A DNA stretch of 64,000 nt from Elmis aenea. Its lineage: Eukaryota > Arthropoda > Insecta > Coleoptera > Elmidae. A model generated the notes under the pieces. It had not been told where the DNA came from, did no database searches, and saw nothing but the letters and a program-made list of their open reading frames with translations. Made by a program: the position numbers and the translations under genes. The stretch covers positions 54,970,966 through 55,034,965 of the forward strand of contig OX393576.1 in NCBI GenBank assembly GCA_947652605.1, read 5' to 3'. Shown here piece after piece: positions 35,880-45,699 of the stretch; position 1 is the stretch's first letter, and every line of letters begins with the position of its first letter.

Positions 35880-38350
35880 AAAAAACGTTTTTAAAATTTT
35901 ACATTAAAAGCAAATAATCCAAAAGGTGTTTCAAATACACTTAAATATTGAAAGAGATGAATCTAAAAAAATTATCAACAGTGTAACGGCGTAAAGGAGG
36001 CACTAGACGCTTTAAAGATTATAGTAAGGAAACTAAAATTAGTTTACAAAAAGTGTAGACGACAAAATAATTGCTAATAAACTTTCAATTAAATAAACGA
36101 CCCTAAAAACAATGATACCGTTGAGAATTAGGACATCAAATAACTTTTACGTCAACCTAAAATCTGTGCAGAGGGAAACTTGAGCATTTTGAATACATAA
36201 ATAGGCTTAATATACCTATACATTTTATATTTTAAGTTAAATTATTTAGTTTGAACTTGTTATGTGCAATATTTTCTTAAAAAATATGCAACAGAGTATT
36301 AAATATAAGTTTAAACATTCTATTTTCTTTATCTAAATTTATTTTAATAAGCAAACCACTTAAGTAATCATAACGCTATTTAGATCGAAGTTGAGCAACA
36401 TAAATAACAATTTGCAGTATTGATAATTTGTAATGGTTTTTATTAAAGTCAAAATGAGTTACCACAAGATAACAATTAAAAGTCACTTTTATGTTATTTC
36501 GATATATTAAAGGTTTTACATATTATTGTGCTTAGAAATATTTATGCCAACTATAGAGAAATTAGGTACACCTATATTGTTATTGCGGTTACTTATTGTT
36601 GCTGTCGGTGAATTGCTTTTCGGTGAATCTTCCGGATACCATTTTTTCATTATCATTAATATTTATTAATTACATAAGTAATAAGTAAATTCATCAGTAC
36701 CTACATTTTGAAATATAGGTATCAGTAGTTTATATAACGTATTTAATATAAAAGTTTATTCATGTATTGAATCATTGTGATTAGTAGGAGTGATGAAGTT
36801 TTCGGAAATTTCGCTTTGTATTTTTTTTTTAAATTACTGTGATAAATTGGGGGTATAGTATAGGGAAGCGAATTCATCATTATGCCATTTTCAATAAAAA
36901 TGAATTTGCAATTATGTTTTTAATATAAAAAGTTCTATTGAGGAATGTGGTAACGATTTTTTCAAAAATGGCAAGTAAAATGTTTAAAGATAAAAATACC
37001 ATACATTTTTGTAATCGTAAACCCATTTTCGAAAAAAGTGACATGCCACTTTTAAAATAAACTATTCAAATATTACTTCGTATCGTTATTTGGGATTTTT
37101 TTTATGTTAGAGTACATATTCAACTTTACCCCATTTTACAACACTTTTTGATTTGTTCTTTGATTAATTAAATCGTTGATTGTTATCGGTAATTATTAGA
37201 CCGAAAATCGTTCAGCATTTAATTTGTAGCTAAACCGGCAAAACAAATTGCATAATGTAATCTAAACGTCGAATCAGACAAACAACTTGTTAGATTTGCA
37301 CCATCATACCGGAGTAATTATAGGGTACTTTGTCATATATAACATCAGCTCCATCACCATCATGCAAATAAACTGTTATTTACTTTGATATTTAGCTTGT
37401 TTAACCGTCCTTACGATAAAACATTTTATCACCTAATTTATCGTTATTTTCTTTACTGGTTTTCACATCGTTCTTCGATAGTGTAACATGGGAAAAGCTT
37501 TTACACCGAATTTCGTCTTATGATACTCAGTACGTGCGTATCAAAATCACTGCGTTGTCCTCCGTAAATGTCAGTATATTTTAGGATAAGCCGAGAATGA
37601 TCCTAGCCAATATGATAAAAGCACCCCGGCTTGTGTGCCAGAATATTACCGCTTGTTCGGCGTTATTTCCCTTAAAATTTTCACTATCTGGGATCACCGT
37701 CAATCTCCACTTCCTGACACATGAATTTTACGACGGAGTTTGCATATGTGTACACAATTTCGATAAAAGTTGTTCGCTTTTGTTTGTTAACGATATTTGT
37801 TGTTTTATTTTGAGACGCTTTTGTTTTTGAACGGTTTATGGATCGATTTAGATGTTTATGAATCATGTAAAAGTCGCTTTAAAGGATTTAAAATAACTTT
37901 AATGTACGGGTGTAAACGAAATTAGATTTGTCCCCGTTTTTTTAAATTTTTTATGTTAACTTCCTTTTTTCGTTTCAAGTCCATACGACCCAATAAACAT
38001 TTGCAGTTGTCGCATTATTTTAATTTGGCTTCCTCAACCTTTAGACAATTTGGTTGAGGTAACTTACATTTGAGGGTATCAGAACCAAAGTATTATTAAT
38101 TTTTAACTGAGAACATAAAGGTTAATTGTGTTTTTTCTATACGAAAACATAGTCGTATTAGCAACCAGACAACAACAGGACAAAAAATAAGAGTTATAGT
38201 AAAAATGTAAAACTGGTGCTGTTTTCCAATCTACTGAAAAAACTGATTATTCGACCAAAACATCGATAACCGATTAATTTGCTACATTATCGGTAAATTT
38301 TACATAAGAGTGACATTTTACAAATAAAAAGATAACGTAACGAAACACTA
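35880..38350. other. AT-rich DNA without a recognised gene; GC-richer patch 37480-37740
   Basis: No element ends or homologous frames seen. Between 37480 and 37740 the composition is clearly less AT-rich and overlapping ORFs exist on both strands (37597-37830 plus, 37684-37866 minus), but neither shows a domain or consistent splice borders. It could be an untranslated first exon or promoter of a host gene, for example the missing KChIP 5' end; that is speculation. Confidence 0.25.
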
Positions 38351-38522
38351 AAAATTTTGTTATTTTTGAAATTACCGCGTATTTCATCATGCAAAATTTT
38401 TCTCAATTTGAGTTTTGCCTTTTGCATTTATTGAAAGATTATTCGACTTAAATGGACAAGTTATTTTACCGTAAAGGTTGTTATTAAGGCTAAAATAAAT
38501 TTTTATAAAATCATTTGACATC

Positions 38523-39747
38523 CAGTGGCGGATTACCGCACAGGCGCATGAGGCGCGCGCCTCGGGCCTCGGCAAAAAGGGGCCTCAGAATCGTTGGGTT
38601 CGTCATCCTCAAAAACCAAAATTAAATTTTTATTGTCTCTTAATATAAAAATTATAAAATAATAATTTTAGGCAAATTGTAATATCTAAACGTAAAAAGG
38701 TAAAACCTATTTTCATAGTGGGTAGTGTGTAATAGCCATTGATGCCAATTAAAAAAAAAACATGTTAAATTAAACAAAAATTATAGCCAATTTGGTTCCA
38801 AATCGCCAAAACTTGCAACCCTGCTTGCATCTGATTACAGTGCACTGCAAGCCGATGTACTGTACAGGGTGGTCCAAATTTGATGGGATTACATGGGCAT
38901 CTCGCTTAATAGTCAATATAGAGAAACGGTTAATGTACCAAAAATGTGCAGTTTTTTGGGACAAACTCAGAATTGTTGTCAAATATAGTCTATCTTTTCC
39001 GATTTTCCTTTGTTTTCACAACCTGCTTTTTGTTTCTCATCTTTAAAAAATTTTAAAAGCCTTTGTAACGCGTATTATTGAAAATAAATACATCAACCCT
39101 AATATATTTGGAAAGGGAAAAAATAAGGAATTTAAATAGGTCATAGCCAACTATAGCTTCCATTTAAAAAAAGGTGAGTTTGTGCAATACCTTTTTAACG
39201 GCGAGCGTAAATTTTTTTTTATTACCTACTTGCAAAATCTACATAAAAATATCTAAAAATAATCTTTATACACTTTTTCGATATTTAAAACAATAAGGGA
39301 GGTATGACACATTAAAAATATAACAAAAAAACAGTTTTTCATTAATAATTCTAAAACCGGAAATGATAGAATATTTTTGAAAACTGTTTGTTCTAAAAAA
39401 ACTGCACATTTTTAGTAATTTAACCGTTTCTCTATCTTGACTATTAAGCGAGATACCCATTGTAGTCCCATCGAATTTGGACCACCTGTATTGTATGATG
39501 CAGAATTTTACTGTGATTTTTTACCTGAGATAAGATTTTTTCTTTTAAATGGGAATGTCATTTTTTTTCTGATACCTGAGAATATTTTTTTGTTTCCGTA
39601 TTTGATTTTTGTGTTTATGTTTTTGTTGGTTCTAAAAATAAAAAACGTTATGATTTTTCTGCATTGTTCATTTTAGTGAACCATCTTAATAGGGGGCCTC
39701 CAGATCAGGTTGCGCCTGGGGCCCCACAAAATCAAGATCCGCCACTG
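38523..39747. mobile_element. Non-autonomous hAT element with 8-bp TSD and a nested MITE
   Basis: Begins cagtggcggattaccgc and ends aagatccgccactg; the TIR is cagtggcggat. The octamer ttgacatc flanks both sides (38515-38522 and 39748-39755). Subterminal regions are GC-rich (ggcgcgcgcctcgggcc on the left, gttgcgcctggggcccc on the right). A TACAGGGTGG-type foldback at 38863-39490 occupies its middle, leaving about 600 bp of hAT sequence. No transposase. Confidence 0.9.
38863..39490. mobile_element. TA-flanked foldback MITE of the TACAGGGTGGTCC family, nested
   Basis: The left end tacagggtggtccaaatttg pairs with the right end aatttggaccacctgta. Pairing continues through 'atctcgcttaatagtc' against 'gactattaagcgagat' and 'agagaaacggtta' against 'taaccgtttctct', and on to 'gtgcagttttttgg' against 'aaaaaaactgcac'. 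A TA dinucleotide flanks each end. ORFs on both strands (38770-39046, 39266-39460) lie in the arms and are mirror images. It is about the same length as the 10511-11138 element, but the arm sequences differ. Confidence 0.85.
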
Positions 39748-40049
39748 TTGACATCAGCTGTTATGATTAAAATAATAAAATTTGCTTCACTTACGCGCAT
39801 AAAGTACACGCAACATAGTTAATAAGCTAGAAGAAGATAGATTTAGTATCAGACGTCCTTAAAATTGGCTTTTATTTTGTATGTATTTGGCTTATCTTAT
39901 TCAATAACACAAGGAAATAGCATCTTTTTTAAAGACAGTGTAAGCAAGAGTCGTACTCGTAAATTTCGGAAATTTATAAAGAAAAGCATTTAGATATTTT
40001 ACATAAATATTTTAAAGCAGTTATAATAGTATATTAAATAAAAAGAGTT

Positions 40050-40430
40050 GTAAGAAGCATATTGCGCACGAGTGGAAAAGTTGCGCACGGAGCCGCGTAG
40101 CGGCGAGTACGTATCCAGTAGTGCGTAATTGCTTTACAACTCGTGTTATGTAGCTTATTTTTTCTACGATCATATTATGCATACGATTTTAACGGCTTTT
40201 TGGCTAATATACACATGTAATTACGTTGGGTAAGCCTATTTTGACATTTCTAGACGAGTGTGCGTTTTGCTTACCGTGCGTTATAACCACTAACTATGCA
40301 TGCAGGCAGAGTTTGACGTAAGGCTACTTTAATCTTTCTAGACAAGTGTGCGTTTTGCTAACCGTGCATTAGGATTCACTTATTATGCATGCAGGCTGTA
40401 CGGTAATTTACATTAGTGGCCGTAGAAAAA
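40050..40430. repeat. GC-richer repeat block with 88-bp direct duplication
   Basis: 'tctagacgagtgtgcgttttgc' at 40249 recurs as 'tctagacaagtgtgcgttttgc' at 40337, each followed by 'taaccgtgc'/'ttaccgtgc' and 'tatgcatgcaggc'. A CpG-rich stretch 'gcgcacggagccgcgtagcggcgag' (40084-40108, given here for location) precedes it. 'ttttttctac' at 40159 and 'gtagaaaaaac' at 40421 form a possible inverted boundary. Nature unknown; no ORF. Confidence 0.45.
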
Positions 40431-40439
40431 ACGACTTAA

Positions 40440-41770
40440 GAGCTACTTACCAATATTTAATCCATAAATAGCATGTTTAAAATGTTGTATGCAATTTGTT
40501 GTGGTTTCAAATTTTATTTTAATTTGCGTTATGTAACAGAACAATTTAAATAGGCGAAAGCTCGCAAAAACTTTTAACTAAAAACAGTTTGTAGGGTTAA
40601 TCACTTTAAAAACCCCATTAAAAATTCTTTACACTGCATAATTATACCTATTTATAAAGTAATAAAATGTTTTCCACGCAAGTATGTAATTTCCAAGTAT
40701 CCTGAAATAAGTAATATCGTGCTTAATAATTTTCTCAATAAACGTTTATAGTACAATTGCATGCTTAAAAATATTTTTCATTGCACTATAAAAGCTGATG
40801 AAGTAATTTGTTTTTAAAACAAGTTATTCTATAAATGGCTGGAATTTTGATTAGTTTATGAAAAGCGTAGCTGTGTCATTTCACTAAGTTTTAAGCACGA
40901 AACGTATAAAGTTGGTGTATTTTTCACCAAACCGCCATATTTTATAATTAATTCGTTAATGTATTTTTAAATATTCCATATTTTTTTAAGTCTAGATTAT
41001 TTAACGTATCTTTAATAAAATGGGATCAATAATGAGCTAAATAATAAAAACATATGTAATTGAAACAGTTGAACTTAATAATTCAGGCATATATTACATA
41101 ATAAATTAATTTTATTAAAAGTTGCGAATTATTTTGTAAGCAACTAAAAAATCATACTTAACGATTGTATCTAGATTTTACAAACTTGCTAAAATACAAA
41201 TATAAATATTTTTTATATATACAATCAACTTATAATGATCTAAGTAATATTTCTGATTAAAGAAAGGCAGTAATTTGTAAGGTTTATGGTGCTTAGTAAC
41301 TCTGTGGCTTTTCCTTGTAGTTTTCTTACAATTTAGATAATACTGTACCTCAATCATGTATACATGTGTTAAAAAATTACATTATTTACTTGCTAAACCC
41401 ATGTAGAAACCCATTATAGCATAAGGCTGTGAAAAAGCTTTTTCAACAAAAAAAAAAAATTGTTGCAAGTTTGTTAATAAAACATTTTCACACATGGCTT
41501 ACTGCAGTAACCAATGAGATTTTGCAGAGCTGACCTCTCAAGTAAGACAATTCTTGAGCATCAACGTAACAAGACACAAGCCATTAACTTGATACTTTAA
41601 ACAACGCAGTGCTATTACATTTTTTACCCGTTTTACTAACGACTCTGTGAAGATGAGAGAATAAAGTTTCACAAATGTAGGTCAGGTCGACTTAAACACT
41701 TAGAATAATTGTAGGTATCGTTCGTTAGTAAAGTTAAAACAGAATGTAAAATAACATAACAATTCTTATG
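40440..41770. other. AT-rich DNA, no recognised gene or element
   Basis: Composed of AT-rich sequence with poly-A/T runs (for example 41447-41459). No homologous frame or terminal repeat pair found. Confidence 0.3.
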
Positions 41771-41775
41771 CTATT

Positions 41776-42060
41776 TCAACAAAATAAAAACATTACATGT
41801 AAAATTTTCAACTTATGAACCTCATGCATTTTTGATGACCGTTTTATTTCAGTTGCTGCAGCTTTCAGGAGTTCTGAAAATTTTTGCAACAATATGGAAA
41901 TTAATATTGCATGCTCCTTTCGCTTCTGTGATAATTTATTCAAGAAAACTGGGTGAAAAACTTTCGTTTCACAAACTATTTGTGACATAATACAATCTTG
42001 GTTTCCGGGTTTGGAACCGCGTCTTCTATATTTAGAAGTAGTTGACGTTTCGACCATTGT
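41776..42060 (-). mobile_element. 3' region of the Penelope-like element
   Basis: Directly downstream of the GIY-YIG stop on the minus strand, 'gaaaaagaccaagacac' and 'atggtcgaaacgtcaac' occur at 42075-42040. This is the purine-rich tract followed by cgaaacgtc often seen just after Penelope ORFs. The frame 42057-41776 (93 codons) has no recognisable domain. The position of the true 3' end is unknown. I looked for a hammerhead-ribozyme core (ctgatga) and did not see one. Confidence 0.5.
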
Positions 42061-42082
42061 GTCTTGGTCTTTTTCAAAACGA

Positions 42083-42910
42083 CTAATTTGTGAGGGATGT
42101 TGCTGGGTTTATATATCCAGCTTGTGGAGGCGTGGCGTTCCGCTTGATGGATTTGTTCTGCCTCAGTGATTTTGTGATGACTGGTTTCCAGATGTTTGGG
42201 AGTTGTATGCCTGTGTCTCTGTTGTAGTTGTTTGGGTTATTGATGATTTCCAATGATTCTCGATATAATCTTGGCCAGAAATGGTTTGCGCGGGCCAGTA
42301 GTTTTGTTTCTCTGAAGAGGATGTTGTGTCCTGTACCCTGGGCGTGTTCTGCTACCGCTGATTTATCGACTTGTTTTCTTGTTGTTTGTCCTTCGTGTTC
42401 TTTGAGACGCGTTTGTATACTCCTGCCAGTTTGTCCTATGTATACTTTTCCACAGGAGCAAGGTATGCTATATATTCCCGCGTGGTGTAGTCCTGTGTCG
42501 TGTGTTCTTCTTAATTTATTCGAGAGCTTCAAAGGAGCGTTGAAAACGGTTTTGATTTTATGTTTTTGTAGAAGCTTTGATATTTTGTTAGTTACTCCGC
42601 TGATGTAGGGCAAGTAAGTCGTAGCGATGTATTCTTTCTTTTCTTTTCCTTCTTTTGGCGTGGCATGTTTTTGTATGGTACGAAGTATTTGTTTACGCTG
42701 GTAACCGTTTTCTTGCAGGGCTCTCGTGACCATGTTCAGTTCTTCTTTGATGTTTTCTGGTGTGCATATCTCTTTAGCCCTATGTATTAATGTGTTGATC
42801 ACCGATTGTTTTTGGGCCGGGTGGTGATGTGATGCAGCATTTAGATATCGGTTGGTATGGGTCGGTTTACGGTAAACGCTGTGGCTAAGTGTTCCGTTTG
42901 TGACATGACT
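42083..42910 (-). mobile_element. Penelope-like element, 5'-truncated, with open GIY-YIG endonuclease ORF
   Basis: An uninterrupted frame runs from 42910 to a stop at 42083-42085. It starts in NGTLSHSVYRKPTHTNRYLN, the conserved end of the Penelope reverse transcriptase domain (G.L...VYRKPTHT.RYL). It then reaches the GIY-YIG nuclease: counted from the internal Met at 42802, GIY is residues 109-111, IPCSCGKVYIGQTGRS carries the CxC pair and YIG at 121-123, with R127 in GRS, AEH at 151-153 and E182/E186 in RESLEI. These elements use the fused nuclease for target-primed integration and often sit near telomeres or in euchromatin. The first two thirds of the RT are absent, and a stop precedes 42910. 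The open frame and higher GC than its surroundings point to a recent arrival. Confidence 0.92.
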
Positions 42911-42919
42911 TCAGGAAAT

Positions 42920-44490
42920 CAAATTTGATTTTGATGTCATTCACGATGTATAAAATTTTAATTAATTCATAGAAACATCCAAGTTAAATTTCTGCACAAG
43001 AAAAACTAAACAATAAATTAAATATGTAGTTAATCCAAACAAATTACTCCTATATTTTACCTAAACCTAAATAAAATTTAAAAAACTTTAGCAAACACAA
43101 AGTTCTTGTTAATTTGGACATTATTTTGACACTAAAATTGCAATCTTTTTGGCTTTTCTAAGAGCATCAATATAACTGTGTTCAAAAAGCCCATAGTATT
43201 TATCAATATTCTTTGCAAATTAAAAAAAGTAATTTAGTACCATAATTAATATTTGAAGCACGTTAAATATTGTGCAAGCAGATTTCACGATATCTAGATG
43301 TTAACTACTCAAACATGATTAATTAAAAGATTGTATGAACTCTCTGCAAAATTTTGTGGGCGCCCTTATTCCGTTATTAAGCGACGTTTATGAAATTGCT
43401 GAAACACATGCATTTGTACTTCTTAAAAAGCAGCTAACGCCCGTTTAGTGGTGTCGAAAGTTAGATAAAGACATCAAATTCGCAAGACTGGCTTGCGAAT
43501 AGACCGTAAACGGTTAAGAAATTTCCCTAGACAGATGTTGGGGTCGTCCATCGCATTACATATTTCGCTCAAGAGAACTAAAATATGCTTTGTAAAAGGT
43601 ATATTTTTTATTGATCCATATGATTAAATAAAGTACAACAAAAAAACACGAGGTTTCGCTTTTTTAAAAGTAAATAAAAGGCCTAAATAGGCGCAAAGTT
43701 ATTAGGTTTTGTTCCTGAAGTTTTGTCTATTTTAGACCGTCATCGGCTTTACTAATTTATATAGGCGCCCTACGGATTTTTGCTTTAAAAGCATGAATCA
43801 AAAATTCCGAAGACAGTAGTGTAATCTGTAATATAACAGCAACAATTTTAAAATTTATAAATTTTTATGTAATCAACATAGCCATGTAAAAGAAAATTAT
43901 TTTTAAATGTCTTAACTATTACCAAGTTTTACAATGATAACAAACAACACTTATATGTTAATCACGTTTATCAAAGATCTAAAAAAAAGCTATGCTGTTC
44001 AGTATTTGGTTGAACATGTAGAGTTGACCCATAATTAAAACGAAAATTTAATTTGTAGTAGGTACATATAATCACACATCCTAAAGTACAAGTTTAGAGT
44101 TGTTTTATAGGATCCCTAATAATACAGTGGTAAAAACGACACCATAAAGGTAACTGGTTCTGTGATGTTACTCTTATCAAATAATAATGCAACCTTAAAA
44201 ATTTAGTATTTGTTTTATGGCGTACGAGAAAGTACGAAGCTGATACAGTCTAACGTGCTGAATGTAGCTACTTATACCTTTTAATGCATAAAATAGCAGT
44301 GGGTAACAATAAAAGTTTGTTATGTGTGTCGGTATACTACCCTTTTAAATTTATGGGGATTTAATAGCAGTCCTGTTATTGTAATGGTAGAATATTTATT
44401 CCTTTATTAACAAAGTACGTATAATTTACAAATTTCAGTGTATTTTAGTTGTTATTTGGCATAAATAAGCTATTAGAATTGATTTCGACT
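42920..44490. other. AT-rich DNA, no recognised gene or element
   Basis: A GC-richer patch at 43430-43560 and another at 43725-43790 have no supporting frame or repeat partner. Confidence 0.25.
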
Positions 44491-44591
44491 TGGAAAATCT
44501 CACTGCCATAATTGACAGGGCAAACAGTTCATAATTCTGCTGCGCAAAGTATTCGTTAAATCCGCTAAAAATTCCTGCAAGACTTCGTCAA

Positions 44592-45000
44592 CAATATGCA
44601 GAAAACACCCTTTCAAAGAGTCAAGTGTATCACTGGTGTCAAATTTTCCGGGAAGGTCGAGAACGCGTCGAAAATCTGATTCATGTGAGACGAGCACGAT
44701 CTTGCTTTACTTATTTCTAATGATCGACGAATATGTGTACGTAAAATGGCAAGCACGCTACAAATAAAAGTGGGTTGCGTTGAAGACATTATTCGTAAAA
44801 AACTGAAGTACAAAAAAGTTTCTGCCAGATGGGATCCAAGACTGTTTTCTTTGAAACAAAAACAAAGGCAAGTTCAATTGTCAACAGAGCTTCTTAACCG
44901 ATTTGAACAAGTCCGGTGTTTCTGAACAACTTGCTTACATGTAAACAAACCTGGGTTTATCAGTTTATTCCAGAGTCTAAGCGGTCAAAGGTGGCACATA
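44592..45000 (+). pseudogene. Mariner transposase, N-terminal to first catalytic region, degenerate
   Basis: Consecutive blocks in different frames: QYAENTLSKSQVYHWCQIFR with EGRERVENLIHV (first helix-turn-helix); RRICVRKMASTLQIKVGCVE then DIIRKKLKYKKVSARWDPRL (second helix-turn-helix and linker); LKQKQRQVQLSTELLNRFEQ; and TWVYQFIPESKRSKVAH, the segment following the first catalytic aspartate, where 'GDE' has been lost. Stops and shifts separate the blocks. The third catalytic region is absent. A distinct copy from that at 8448-8820. Confidence 0.87.
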
Positions 45001-45240
45001 ATAGTCCTTATCTAGAGTAATGTGGTGGGGCGGTTGGCTTGTTGGATAGTCTGGCCAACCGACCGTTCCAACTTGTCCAACTGTCGGGTTGGTCGGCTGA
45101 CAGACTACACATTAAACAATCTATCGGAATGGTCGGTCGGTTGTACCGACAAATTGGTAGGTGAGTAGAGGCCTTTAAGTTCCACAAAACAAACAAAAGC
45201 CATTTCTTCAGCCGGAAAGATTATCGCTACCGTCTTGGGA

Positions 45241-45689
45241 TACAGCAGGTGTGGTATGTACGAATTTTTTGATCAAACGCCAAACAATTAACACCAATTA
45301 TTACTCTAAACTGATATATGACATCATTTTTGAAAATTTACTATAACCGCATTATTAATTCAAATAGAACAAAATGTGATAAAGGTTTTTTATGCAGATT
45401 TGTATGCTTAATTTAAAAACAAAAATAAATGTTATTTAACGGCATTGACTTCTGAGATATAAAGTAAACTTATATTTTTTATATAGAAACCCTAGTTGGC
45501 CATGACTTTATATGAAAAAGAATTTTTTTACTTTTACAAAAATATATAGTTTTATTTATTTGTTGCAAAGATTAATTGAGATAACTTTGTACAAATTTCC
45601 CCATCAAATTTTGCCATGATTTCGAAAACAAGTGATGTTTGCAATAACCGAGATACCCCGAAAAACGTTCGAACTTGGTCCACCCTGTA
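45241..45689. mobile_element. Candidate MITE of the TACAGGGTGG type
   Basis: The left end tacagcaggtgtggtatgta followed by cgaattttt pairs imperfectly with the right end gttcgaacttggtccaccctgta (reverse: tacagggtggaccaagttcg, acgttttt). The right end is typical of the TA-flanked foldback MITEs in this window; the left end is diverged. The interior is AT-rich and non-coding. Just upstream (45025-45170) a dense run of gttggtcgg/ccgaccaac words forms local inverted repeats of unknown origin. Confidence 0.45.
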
Positions 45690-45699
45690 TAGCAATAAA

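Larger units (their letters stand above)
38355..39945 (+). repeat. Unnamed interspersed repeat, copy B (interrupted by a hAT)
   Basis: Left portion 38355-38522 and right portion 39756-39945 align in order and orientation with copy A at 24675-25110: 'tttctcaatttgagttttg', 'cgacttaaatggacaag', then 'atcagctgttatgattaaaat', 'atttgcttcacttacg', 'caataacacaaggaaatag'. Copy A is continuous where copy B is broken by the 38523-39747 element. No coding frame is conserved between the copies. Confidence 0.75.

Noticed and set aside
42004..42030. B-box-like ggttccaaaccc on the minus strand, suggesting a tRNA-derived SINE
   Set aside because: No A box at the proper distance and no cloverleaf could be formed; the segment belongs to the Penelope 3' region.
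41985..42060. Possible hammerhead ribozyme in the Penelope-like element
   Set aside because: Hammerheads are known from some of these elements, but the ctgatga core was not found near the cgaaac motif on either strand.
42228..42608. 126-codon plus-strand ORF
   Set aside because: Antisense shadow of the Penelope-like GIY-YIG frame on the minus strand.
44500..44813. Minus-strand ORFs over 44.5-44.8 kb
   Set aside because: Antisense to the degenerate mariner transposase, which gives family matches on the plus strand only.
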